From Hymenopellis radicata (taxonomy: Eukaryota > Basidiomycota > Agaricomycetes > Agaricales > Physalacriaceae), in NCBI GenBank assembly GCA_015501595.1, contig JADNRX010000158.1, positions 55,131 to 119,130 on the forward strand: a DNA stretch of 64,000 bases, in the 5' to 3' direction. A program made the position numbers and the translations under genes. Below, piece by piece: positions 1 to 10,565 of the stretch. The notes under the pieces were generated by a model. The model had not been told where the DNA came from, searched no databases, and worked only from the letters and a program-made list of their open reading frames with translations. Within the stretch, counting starts at the first letter, position 1. Each line of letters starts with the position of its first letter.

Positions 1-589
1 CCACACGACTACTACTGGAGCAATTCCTGCCAATCCAGACTCTCGAGATCATCATCGCCTTACGATACTGTCATGACGGGACATGGTAGATGCAGGAAGA
101 CATACTAAAACCTTCATTCACTCGCGTCTGGTCCAAGTCAAATGCATCTATCTGTGCTGACAGTGAGAGCTCCGAGAACCCTGCGGCGGCGGCAATTTAA
201 CACCATGAGGCGTTACCAGTGCTTCGAGTCACAGGTTTAACTTTTCTGACAGGCGGTAATTCAAGATGCAGATAGAAACGGACACGTAGCCGAGCTCCTT
301 CCTCGCTATAGCGTATGGTCTGCAATCACACTCCGACGTTCAGTCTCGTGGAGGAGTCATACTCGCGTGTTCCTCGATTAACTTCGTGGCATTTGACGGT
401 TCGTTCCTGGCCTTTGACTTATCGCGTCCATACGACCGGCTGGTAGCGCGCTTCGTGACCCTTTTGCTATCCTCTGACGTATGGCCCTGCATCCGTTTTT
501 CAGATAAAGCCTGCTACCCCCGCCACGGTGGCGATTAGGTCCCTCACCTTCCTCTACCGCTTCAGTAGCACCGGATTCAAGCTCTGAAG
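1..589. other. Upstream region, no gene seen
   Basis: No convincing coding exon on either strand. It probably holds the promoter and 5' leader of the UNC93-like gene that starts at 590; a stop codon at 566-568 in that gene's frame argues against extending it upstream. Confidence 0.4.
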
Positions 590-2453
590 ATGTTCAAGAT
601 CTCGTATCCGGCATGGTACCACACACCAATGGCGCAGGTCTTCATGGTCGGCTTTGTCTGCTTCTGCACCGTCGGCATGTTCAGTGCCATTAACCAACTT
701 GGAGCAGGTATGATAGGAGTGCTTTTTCTCCTCGTCCATGCTCTGATCGTCGTGCTGTTCGTCAGGTGGAACTCAAGACATGTTAGTTGATTGTTTAGTT
801 TATGCTTAGTTTAGGGAGTTGACGCGTCGACGGTCTACAGTGCCCTATCCGATATCTCCAATTCGGTTCTGTACGGCGTCTTCTGTATCGCGGGATTCTT
901 TGGCGGTTCTATCAATAACTTGCTGGGCCCGAGACTCACGCTCTTCATCGGCACTTTGGGGTACATCCTGTACATCGGCTCCCTCTGGTGTTTCCAGACT
1001 CAGGGTACGCGTTGGTTCCTCATTCTCGCTGGCGGAATCCTGGGTGCTACTGGTATGTGCATTGACTATCTCCCAAAACATTCTCAACTAGTTCAACATT
1101 CTCCGTATAGCCGCGCTGCTTTGGTCTGCCCAAGGATCTATCATGATGTCCTACCCCGAGGAGAAAGATAAAGGTAGGGCTATCGGGATGTTCTGGGGCG
1201 TAAGTGCGGTCACTTCATCGCCGCAGTTTTACTCACGAGTGCATAAATGTTTAGATCTTCCAAGCTGGGTTAGTACAGACTCGGTACCTCGTAATGGTAC
1301 ACGTTCTGATAGTGCGACAGGTCTCTCATCGGATCCATTATGGCGTTTGCTATCAATGTGAAGAACGGTGGATTGGACGCTGTCAAGACCACGACCTACT
1401 TAGCCATCATGATCGTAATGGCGTTCGGATCTTGTTTGTGTTTCTTCATCCTTGCCCCATCCGAAGTGCGAAGGTCCGATGGTACTCGCGTTGAGCTGCA
1501 CTCCACGACCACCTTCCGAGAGGAGGTTTCAGGTTTCTTGAGGTGCCTTGTCTTCCTGCTGCTCACGTTCTCCTCCATGATGTTAACACTCCTATCAGTC
1601 TCTTCAAAAACAAGCAGATGCTCCTTCTCCTACCCTTATCCTTCGCGAGCAACTTTTTCTACACCTACCAGAGTGCCATCGCGTTCGCCTTATTAGATTC
1701 TTCGACGCGCGCCCTGAACGGTATCATTACTGGAGTCGCCTCCATCTGCGGTGCCCAAATCCTTGGTCTCGTCCTCGACATCAAATGGCTCGGGCGTCGC
1801 AAGCGTGGCTTCCTCGGTCTTGGTGTCACCATGACATGCGCTGTGGTCGTATGGTCGCTGGGTATTGTGTACCAGGTCGGCTTCACCAGAGCGACGGTAT
1901 TCGACCCGAAGATCAACTATAAGGACTCGGCGGCGCTCGCGAAGCCCGCTGCGTTGTTATTCTTCTATTACATCAACGACGCGTTTGTGCAAAGTCTGAT
2001 TTATTGGACGATGGGTAGTTTGACCAACGATCGTACGTACATCTCTTTGTCAGCTTCAAGTGTATGGCTCAATGCGCGACTCTCCAGCCTTCACTCTTGC
2101 ACGATATGTATGTTCTTTGACCTCCGACTCTTTTTGGTGTGAAACTGACATCCGAATAGGCTGGCTTTTACAAAGCCATCCAGTCCGGAGGTGCCGCAAT
2201 CGCCTTTGGCGTCGACGCTGTAGCAACTCCTTATATCAACGAAATTGCCGTGAACTTTGCTCTTCTGATGCTTGCGCTTCCGCTTTGCGGGGTTGTCATC
2301 TTTTCGATCAAAGAACACAGCGACGTGGTGGTGGTATGTTGTGTTCCATTTAACCATGATATGCCACGCTAATTTTCGATATAGGATGTTGTAGAGGAAT
2401 ATGGTGACGAGAAAAAGGCGTCTAGCGAGGGCGTCATTGTAGATCAGAGTTAG
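590..2453 (+). CDS. UNC93-like major facilitator membrane protein
   Basis: Multi-pass membrane protein of the fungal UNC93/DUF895 branch of the major facilitator superfamily; the substrate is unknown. Exon 1 (590-707) encodes a start followed by the family-typical pattern GMFSAINQLGAG. Exon 2 (815-1052) continues with VDASTVYSAL and GPRLTLFIGTLGY. Later exons carry SIMMSYPEEKDKGRAIGMFW, a loop between the two halves (LAPSEVRRSDGT) and a second half starting near NKQMLLLLPLSFASNFFYTY. The last exons encode GFYKAIQSGGAAIAFGVDA and end with the stop at 2451-2453. Introns are short GT-AG (708-814 and 1053-1110 are clear; others near 1190-1330, 1535-1590, 2030-2100 and 2335-2385). Frames join without disruption. 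The in-frame stop just upstream supports the ATG at 590. Confidence 0.85.
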
Positions 2454-2964
2454 ATTGTAGAGTTCACGAATAGGTATGCGAACTTTGAATGGGAATTATG
2501 TACTTACTGGGAAATCATGGAACTCTCTTAAATAACTTGATGGAGTAGCGTACACGTCCGAGCCGCTATATACCACACTTACAGCGCGTTATTTTCTGAC
2601 AATCGTCGCCGATAGGCCAGACAGTAGAATGCAATGGTCAAGTTGGGTCGAGCTCTGGTTCGGCGTGGCGCCGGTAAGACCGAGATACAAAAAAAATGAG
2701 TCGATCGAACCTTGCTCTCCTTCCACCAAGTGATTTCAGCGTTCAACCGTGCAAGCCCGCCGTTCTATATCTGTCAATGCTCACAAAGGCGCAGCGGAAG
2801 GTGCCACTTCTAGTCTATCAGCTGCTAAACCAGGCTTCATAATGTTTCTATAGGCGTGTGTCATGTTGTTGCATAACCACCGAGCTGTCCCCGAGACAAT
2901 GTATTAACCTAGTTAAAACGCGCTGTCCGGGAGGAAGACTGGTCATCCAACAATCTTCGTCTCC
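2454..2964. other. Intergenic, nothing seen
   Basis: About 0.5 kb between two same-strand genes. No coding signal or repeat was recognised; it should contain the terminator of the transporter gene and the promoter of the reductase gene. Confidence 0.4.
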
Positions 2965-4052
2965 ATGTCTTCCACGAGAACTATCGCAGTCTTAGGCTAT
3001 GGAAACATCGGCAAGCCTATTGTCGAGGTCAGTGTTATACGGTCTTACATGTTCGAACATTTTCTGAGGATGCTATCGACACTGTAGGCGCTGTCTGCGG
3101 CTGGCGCAGTCGTACTTGTCTTATCTCGAGATGCTTCAAAGCTCTCAGGTGTTCCTTCAACCGCCAGAGCTTTCTCGGTTGACTATGCCGACGAGGTCAA
3201 GCTTGGCGGGCTCTTCAAGGAGCATTCCGTCGACATTGTAGTATCAACCTTGACGCCCTCCGCTGTGTCCGATGTACAAGTCGCTGTAGCGCGCGCAGCC
3301 AAGAAGGCAGGCGTAAAACTGTTTGTTCCCAGCGAGTACGGAATATCGACCGAGGGTCACACGGGAGACAGCTTGTTCGGCGCCAAAAATGCTAGTGCAG
3401 GTTGGTCGCAACAGATTGACATTGATTGAAATACTCATCTACGTCATTCTATAGCTCAAATCCAAGCGCTCGGCCTCCCGACAGCTCGAATCATGGTACG
3501 TTTCTTTTTGAACTTGGTTATCATGACTGAAGCTAAGTATCGTGAAGACTGGCTACTTCATGGAATTCATTCCTTTCGTGACATCCGACGCTAAGAAACC
3601 CGGAGAGTTTGTTATTGCTGGTAATGGAGACGTCAAGTTTACCGCCACAGCTGCTTCGGATATCGCCGGTCAGTACCGTCTTTCAAAAGATGGCTTCTCA
3701 CATTTCCTGATGTCGTCTTCTTTCTCCAGGTTATATCGCTCACATTCTGACCACTCGGTCATTTGCCGACTTGAACAACTCCATTCATCTCATTGAAGGA
3801 CAGTCGTTGACATTTAACGAGGTTGCTGCCTTGTACAACAAGAAACCGACTTACGTTGCCGTCGACGCGATCGAGCATCCTGTTCAACGAGTCCTGCTGA
3901 CGGCTCTCAATGCAGGCTGGGCGAAGACAGGGTTCGATATAACTAAGCCCGATGCTCCATTCGAAGTCGTAGATGCGCGGTCTAGGAGCTCCAATGCGCT
4001 TTGGCCAGGGCATGTGTGGAAACAGCTGAAGGATGTTATTCCGTCTTTGTAA
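2965..4052 (+). CDS. NmrA-like / isoflavone reductase-like NAD(P)-binding protein
   Basis: Atypical short-chain dehydrogenase of the NmrA-like family, about 286 residues, probably cytosolic, substrate unknown. The N-terminus AVLGYGNIGKPIVEAL carries the glycine-rich Rossmann dinucleotide motif. The middle has LFVPSEYGISTEGHTG, a typical NmrA loop, followed by TARIMTGYFMEFIP. Five exons join cleanly: 2965-3027, 3088-3400, 3455-3495, 3548-3668 and 3730-4052, all GT-AG. The stop TAA is at 4050-4052. A degenerate duplicate of exons 4 and 5 lies about 100 bp downstream. I infer a reductase or redox-sensing role from the family only. Confidence 0.85.
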
Positions 4053-4148
4053 AAGGAAATGTTATAAGTGAGAATTTTCATAACTATCACCAGTTTCAGC
4101 ATTATGCTGTACGTGAGCGAGATTGGGCCAAAGCATATAGGCCTGTTT

Positions 4149-4510
4149 CTGACTGAAAGTGAGCATGACGAAGGCTGGCTACTTCATGGAGTTTATTCCC
4201 TTCCCGTCATCCGATGCTAAAAAGCCTGGAGAGTTTGTTGTTGCTCACGATGGAGATACCAAGTTTAGCGCTACAGCTCTTTCGGATGTTGCCGGTTCCT
4301 ATCTGTGTTCAAGTTCTCCCCGCATTGACGTCCCGTTTCTATACATTCTTACCACCAAATCGTTCCCAGACTTGAACGATTCACTCCAAGGACAGTCGCT
4401 GACCTTTAACGAGATCGCCGCCTTGTACAACAAGAAACCGACTTACAGTTCATCTTGAATGCGATCGAGCTTCGTCTGGAGCGCGTACTGTAGTCGCAAC
4501 GGAGGCGCTT
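4149..4510 (+). pseudogene. Truncated tandem copy of the NmrA-like gene (3' part)
   Basis: The sequence repeats the preceding gene from the end of its third intron into its last exon. GYFMEFIPF, SDAKKPGEFV and LTFNE(I/V)AALYNKKPTY are shared, with many substitutions. The copy lacks the Rossmann start. It reads through the old intron position, loses the ADLNNSIHLIEG stretch in part, and stops at about 4456-4458 just after NKKPTY. Weak similarity continues to about 4510 past the stop. It is a partial tandem duplication that has decayed. Confidence 0.75.
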
Positions 4511-4621
4511 ACCCTCGGCCAGCCAAGTAAGCAACCTTCATATTCCTACAACTAAACCTACAACAATTATATGTCAACCTCGGCACGTTCTGCATCCCGA
4601 ACATGAGCGTCAACCTTCTCT

Positions 4622-6809
4622 CTATAAAAGCGCAGCATTCCTGCCACGTCGATCCCCGATATATACCCCCCAGTAAGCATCATCTACCAATGCCAAGGTT
4701 AGGGCCAAGTACTCAGTAGGCGCGGAAGTGCTACCCACTAAGAGCCATAGCCTAAAAGCCGCATATCCAGCAGCATAATACACCATTCGCCAGTACTCAT
4801 CTACGAAAGCCTTCACTCCGCCAACATTATCCTCATTGAAGACATTCCTACGTACAATCCGAGCGTCAGTCTGGAATTCCGACTACTAGACAGCTGAGGG
4901 CTCCTACCGGTTGAGCTTGATCCACCTCGCCCATAGCGCCTGCATCACCTTCAGCTCGTCCGGGTAACTGTTATGCTCAAAGATCTCCTCTTCGCGATCG
5001 AGGACCTCCCACGCAAGCACGCCAAACTTGTCCATCGACAGCGCGCCAAGAAGATCGTAGATTCGCGGGCCACGGGGACGACACGAATAGTAAATGTCGT
5101 TTCCCCCATCATAAGATCGAAACGGAAGGTACGGATACCTAATCGCCGGACGCATAAAGTCATATTGATGCGGTGCTGTGAATGAGGATGAATCCTCTGG
5201 CGAGCGGATTCGCATAGACGAAACCCCAGCTTGCACTTCAGCACTGAGGGTTTTAGACATAAGCACGCTAGAAACCCTACAAGTCGACTCACATCATGTC
5301 TGCATCCTCGATATGGGGTTCTTTCTCAACAAGAGACTGTCCCACAAATGATTCTTCAGCGTTATCGGTGCCTTCGTCGGCCGGTCCTGGATGAACGCCG
5401 TTGTCCGGGAGTTCTGTTATTTCGTGTCTGTCTTGTGGCTCGGATGCAAGTGGTTCTTCCACCATTGTCTCGTCCTCTACCAGTGCGGTGGGGACTGCCA
5501 AATTCCTGGACGCAATGCTCAGAGATTTGTGTCAGCTTGGCGCTGTACACGTACAAGTTGATCTCAGCTTGTTGCCTTCCGTCTGCCACACCGATACCTG
5601 AGGGACGAGATAAAGACGTGTGTTCGTCGTCGATATTGGCTGAGGTAGGCGTGATATCCGGTCTGATATTGTCTATTCAGCGAGTAACGAAGACAGCAGC
5701 AACACAAACCGTGGCAGAGTCAAATGCAGCTTCCAGTGAAGTCGGTCTGTCTGATCTAAAATGACCAACATTTTCAACACGAAGAAAGAACAGCACTTAC
5801 AGGCGGATCAAAGAAATTGAACACCTGATGACACTCGACCTCAAACTCGGAATGGTCCCATTTCAGGTGAATCAGCAACATTTGCTGCGTCTTGAAGGCA
5901 TTGTGCTGATTGCAGAACGGGCAGTGCCAACCGCGCATCTTTGTAGAGTGAGAAATATCGGGGTCAGAGGTATGGATCGTAAATAAAATATCGACTTCCG
6001 GCGCAAGCGACTCGGGCAGTGTGTCAGTCTTGATGCCAGTCCTTTTACAAGCGAGGTAGAACCCAGTACGGAGATTACGTCTCAGAAATGGCAGTCTAGA
6101 AACCGGTCTAAGGTACTGCAGGACTTTCGCCAGCTCAGGAGGAGGGATGTTGGGAGTGGATGTGATCTGTATTTCGTCGTCGTCCAGGTTTGGGGGAGAC
6201 GCAGCACGGTCATCACTGATTACAGACACTGAGCCAGAGTCTGAGTCGTCAGACGAAGATTCATCTAGTGTTAGGGCAGTCGGTTTGGATTTTCGCGCAC
6301 ATTTTCTGAGCCGGGACTCAGATGATCAAATCATGGGTCGAGGACTGGACTTACCGTGATATCAGAAAACGGCGCTCGATAAGCGGAGTAGGGGGCGTTT
6401 CCTCGTTCCTAGATGGAGCCAGTTGGATGGCGGACATTCTTGGGGCACGGATCGTGTCGCGTTGGAAGACATCCGGCTCCCTACGCTGGGAGGGACCAGC
6501 AGCCTTCCGATATGACTTGACTACGCGTCGCACTGACAAGGGATCTGGTACAATCTGTAATAAAAGTAAACATTATACAAATGGACTGGAATTCTCATCA
6601 CTGACCACTCTCCTTCGGCTCGGAACAATGGCGGCACTAACACTGCGAATATTACGGGAACCAGAAGGCGTTGGTGGTCCGTGATTACTGGCCAATTTTC
6701 GCGACATTACGGTATGTCGTTTCCTCTGTGGCGACTGATACGAGCCATTTTGGCTTGGGAACGGCTGGCGCGCAGATATACTTGTCGAGTAGTCCATGTT
6801 CCGGTCCAT
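4622..6809 (-). CDS. SUZ12-like Polycomb protein (C2H2 finger plus VEFS-box)
   Basis: Core subunit of Polycomb repressive complex 2, which methylates histone H3 lysine 27. A disordered N-terminus starts at ATG 6809 (MDRNMDYSTS). A Ser/Asp-rich stretch precedes VISDDRAASPPN. A zinc finger follows, with CPFC, a spacer and then H...H (WHCPFCNQHNAF, LLIHLKWDH, encoded around 5850-5945), as in SUZ12. Short exons (TDRLHWKLHLTLPR; then an acidic linker) lead to the C-terminal VEFS-box: YSCRPRGPRIYDLLG, MDKFGVLAWEVLDREEEIF, ALWARWIKLNR and, after an intron at 4848-4907, NVFNEDNVGGVKAFVDEYW. About eight exons join in frame with GT-AG introns. The extreme C-terminus after LWLLV is uncertain; it may contain one more intron. 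The finger plus VEFS combination makes the call firm. Confidence 0.82.
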
Positions 6810-7265
6810 TTCTTCGCGTTAATAAGGGCTGAGAAAAGGCGAATGCCCGATAATTGAGAAATGGTATCGCCGACGGTTTTACTGGCAAACGGATAGGTAT
6901 AGTCACGACAGAAAGACCGGAGATGATCGAAGTTCTGGTTCAAGTGGCAAGTTTCCTTTTTGGAACATACTGCTCACTGTCACGTGCTCGTGAGCTCCAG
7001 CCAATTCGCACAAGAAACATTGCTTCAACGCGCTGAGATTAAGTAGTCAAAGTACAGGCATAGCAAAGCAGGTATGATTTATCTGAGAATTTTACAGGAG
7101 TCCAAACGAGAGGAGGGGATATAAGTAAGTAGTAGCATGAAAGACAGCGAGCGATATGTACATGTAAGTATTCCATTCCACATGAAAAGAAAGAAAGGAA
7201 TTAAAACGTAAACCATTAAAAGATCCATAATCCATATCAAGGCTACCATGTCCACGAACGTCCGT
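6810..7265. other. Intergenic, nothing seen
   Basis: It lies between the start of the SUZ12-like gene and the end of the ArfGAP gene, both on the minus strand. ORFs here are shadows; no repeat or RNA gene was recognised. Confidence 0.4.
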
Positions 7266-8753
7266 CTACATGGCACTCCACTGCCCCTGCTGCATCATGG
7301 GCATCTGTGGCTGCTGATACATCGGCTGCGGCCACGCCCGCCGCCCATCGGCGGTAGCGCGTACTGCTGTTGTTGTTGTGGCTGCTGCTGCTGGGGCATG
7401 AAATTGAGACTCGGCGAGGGCGTCATATGCATCTGAGGCGTCGACGACATCATCTGAGGCGTACCCGACATCATTTGTGGCGTCGTCGACATCATCGAGC
7501 CCATCTGTGGGGGTGTAGAATACTGCATCTGGGGCTGCGAGGAAAACATGTAGCCCGCAGGCTGCGCGATCGGCGACTGTACCTGTACCTGGTTAGAAAA
7601 GTACTGTTGTTGTTGGGCTGCTGGAACTGCTGCTGTTGTTGAGGCTGCTGGAATTGTTGCTGCTGCTGAAGGAAGGGATTATAAGGCGACTGCCCAAAGC
7701 CAGTCGCATTCATCATCATCATCGGTTGTTGCGGCTGAAATTGGGTGTTCAGGATGGGGAGAGACGGAGACATGCTCATCGATGGCTGCTGGTATTGGAG
7801 AGGAAGCGAAGGACCGCTGGCAGACGTTTGTAGTTGAACCAGGTCCGCCCACACTCCGTTCTGGAGTTGTTGCTGCTGCTGAGGTTGCGGCGGCGGCTGC
7901 ATCTGCATGCTGGGCCTCGGCTGTATTGCCACGGCTGGCTGAGGTGCAGGTTGCGATGCCGAACGTGACTGTTGGGGAAGAGCGGCGGTGGACGGACGCG
8001 ACGGGGCCGCAGGAGCTTGCTTCTCGAGTGGCGTGGTTTGCGGGCGGGGTGATATTGCTGTAGCGGAGCGCGAAGGACCGAGCTTGGATGCGACCAAAGC
8101 GGCCTTGTCAAAGAAGCGTTTGTATTCGTACTTTGCTAAGCGGGAATGAGAAGCTGTGGGAAGACGATAGGAACTGGTATGCGCTTACAGCGAATGTACT
8201 GCTCGAGGTCTGTGTCTCGTGTCGCGTCCATCAAGGGCGGCGGTGGAGGATGTTTGAGTTCATTGGGGTTATAAATCGCATTTGACTTTACGTTTCCGAT
8301 ATTCTTCATGTTCTGGGTCGCGGGTGAGTGACATTTAGGATTACTATTCTGCTAGAACGAACCTCTGCTTGCTCTTTTGTCCATAAATCCATAGTAATAC
8401 TCTTACTAAGGGAGGAATGAGAACGAGGTCTATCCCTTGAGAACATTAGACGCACACTTTGGTGATGTGCGTGCCGATCTTCCGGTGAATGCTAGCACAA
8501 TGCATGCTGGAATGGAAGGGCCTTATGAGCCCCACGGAAGAGACGGGGAAAGCCAAAAACATACCAGAGGAATATCCCCAAGCTGTGCGACGCCCAGCGT
8601 GGGTTCTTGGCCTTGCAGTCGGCGCATATATCTTCAAAAATAGCGTTCAACGACGCGGTCTCTCCTGACGCGGAATCGCTTACCGTTCCCTGGTTGGAGA
8701 GCTAGCTCCTGGACCAGTTTCTGGCTGCGCTCGCTGGTTATCTTGGATGTCAT
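7266..8753 (-). CDS. ArfGAP domain protein, AGE2/SMAP-like, Gln-rich tail
   Basis: GTPase-activating protein for Arf GTPases, acting in Golgi and endosome vesicle traffic. ATG at 8753 gives MTSKITSERSQKLVQELAL. The ArfGAP zinc finger CADCKAKNPRWASHSLGIFLCMHCASIHRKIGTHITKV is spread over exons 1-3 (CX2C-X16-CX2C). VKSITMDLWTKEQAE and a helical segment KYEYKRFFDKAALVASK follow. The rest is a disordered Gln/Pro/Met-rich tail ending GQWSAM with the stop at 7266-7268. Introns are short, including one with donor GTGCGT. Two apparent single-base frame breaks occur in the tail, near 7620-7660 (CAG/CAA tract) and near 7334-7350 (GGGCGGCGGGCG); reading frames before and after both encode the same kind of Gln-rich tail. 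Domain identity is sure; the exact tail is not. Confidence 0.8.
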
Positions 8754-8885
8754 CGTGGGTCGCCAAGGGAGGGAAGCAAGAAAGACCGAGAGATGGAGGT
8801 GCGACTTAAAGAGGGTGGGACCATGTCAGCCGGTACCCCGTACCGCCCCTACGTCACATTTCTGACTTATTCTCCGACAACAACA

Positions 8886-9443
8886 ATGCAGACCTCCGTC
8901 GAGGAATACCTCAAATACGACTTTGACTCTGACCAGGACTTTCAGGTTGGAACCTGCTTGCCCTACTCTGCTTCAGCTTTGATTGGACATCTTGAAGCAA
9001 GGCCTAGCTAACATTCTCGCGTCCAATCCTGCCCCGACGTCCTGACTAACGCGAAACTATATTATTTCAACCGGTGATACTGCTTTGCTATTAGTCGCGC
9101 TCTATCCTAAATGTCATCAGTATCACCGGTGGGACGCTGACCTCGGGTGATCTGCCCGCGTCGGATGCGGCCTCGGAACCTCACACGCTGACCTTCGCCC
9201 AATTACAGGCCCTCATCGAGTCTGGGAGGGTCGACGAGATACCGAACAACAAGCCGATATCGGGGGAGTTGAATGTAGGTCGTCCCCCGTTGAGCTGTAT
9301 GCAACTGGCGTTGACGAGTATCAGGACGATCCACCGAGCCAGTCGACAGCCTCTGTTAGAAAGAAACCATGGAAACGAGAGAGCCGGTCTCTGTCGGGGA
9401 GAATACAGATAATGTTTCAGTTAAGACCGATGCAACCACGTAA
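8886..9443 (+). CDS. KPWE-motif protein, Pex39/DUF5572-like
   Basis: Small soluble protein. The N-terminus VEEYLKYDFDSDQDFQQGL, then DVLTNAKLYYFNRITGG, then LTFAQLQALIESGR and IPNNKPISGELN, and a C-terminal KKPW motif match what I remember of the fungal DUF5572 family, whose members include the peroxisomal import factor Pex39 (KPWE motif shared with Pex13). Exons: 8886 to about 8945, then from about 8997, with introns near 9076-9120 and 9273-9340. Two single-base breaks: after NPAP (C run 9032-9035 looks one C short) and directly after KPW (GG at 9371-9372 looks one G short). With a frame change there, the protein reads KPWE and ends at the TAA 9441-9443. Family call is moderate; function is inferred from the family. 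Confidence 0.55.
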
Positions 9444-9547
9444 CCGTTCTCATTGTATGCCTCACGAATGCAGTGCGTCTTAGAAATGCCGTTCCTCAAC
9501 GTAAGTTAACATCTTCATTCGTGGGTCCTCATACCCCACACCAAATC

Positions 9548-9790
9548 ATGCTACTTAGTCATACGGGCCCACTCCGTGAGAGGACAATCACGCCTGACCA
9601 ATGGAGTGTGGCGCAGATCTCTCGATTTTATCTGGGAACTTTCTCCATGATTAGTGAGTCTTCCGCATAGACATGAGATATCAGCTCAGTTCTACACGAT
9701 CACGGTTTTGATTGCAACTTTTGCGGTTCATCAAACGAACCTAGTGCGACGGAAAACGGAAATCACGAAGCCCTCAGGTGTGATCAAGGT
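9548..9790 (+). CDS. Small putative single-pass membrane protein (unrecognised)
   Basis: Candidate exons: MLLSHTGPLRERTITPDQWS from ATG 9548, VAQISRFYLGTFSMI to about 9652, then a short intron (donor GTGAGT at 9653, acceptor CAG near 9686) and a hydrophobic segment TQFYTITVLIATFAVHQTN. The layout, a short polar start then one membrane span, faintly recalls selenoprotein K-like proteins, but I could not establish this. The start could instead be MPFLN at about 9486 spliced to RTITPD. The 3' end is unresolved; plausible continuation runs to about 9917. Confidence 0.3.
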
Positions 9791-9929
9791 ATCATGTTAC
9801 CGCGAATCATTACTATATCACTAACACAGTCCAGAAGACATACTGTGGCACAGTGCATACCTTTCCACAACAATCACGCCCATTGCGGGCCATTTCTGCT
9901 TATACCTCGTATGGTAATCCATATTCATC

Positions 9930-10565
9930 CCGTCGTCGGATGTTATAGGGGGTAGGCGACTGGGCGCCTTTTTTCAGGTTTTTTCGCCGGCATAAGTGGC
10001 GAGCCCTCAGCCAAAGTTGTCGTGTATTAGATGGGGAGTATGGGTTTGTGTTTCGAGTAGTTTTTGGTACAAGATGATGAAAGTACTGTGTAATTGTTTG
10101 TGTTTGGGCTCTCCAGGGAGATTGGCCTCACCAGCCTGCCGGATGCGTTGCTGTGCTCCTTCAGGTTTGCTATAGCTATCAGTGCATAACATTTCATCAC
10201 TGAAGTGTCCAACGTGTGGCCACATATAATGAATGACAAACTATATGTTCGCACTCGAGTCCCACAAGGCATCTGTTTCAAACTAAAATACAAACGAAGG
10301 AACTTGATATCACATAGGTTGGTTTCCGAATCAAAAGCTACACCACAAAAAAAGGTAGGTATACGCATGCCAAAGAAAAAACGTTCTCGAAAAAAGCCCG
10401 CACTGTCGTACTATGTGTGGATTTGTTGAAAAAAACACTCGGGGTGAAGGCATATCACCGGCCAGCACAGTTGGCACTAGCGAGTAAAGCGGGCGCCCGA
10501 GTCGATAATCATCGAAACAATATCAATGTATGTGTGTGTGTGCACCTCGTGCTGTTCTCCTCCAA
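9930..10565. other. Intergenic, nothing seen
   Basis: Between a plus-strand and a minus-strand gene (tail to tail). It contains a short TG microsatellite near 10528-10541 and otherwise nothing recognised. Confidence 0.4.

Noticed and set aside
10528..10541. TG microsatellite
   Set aside because: Too short to be of note.
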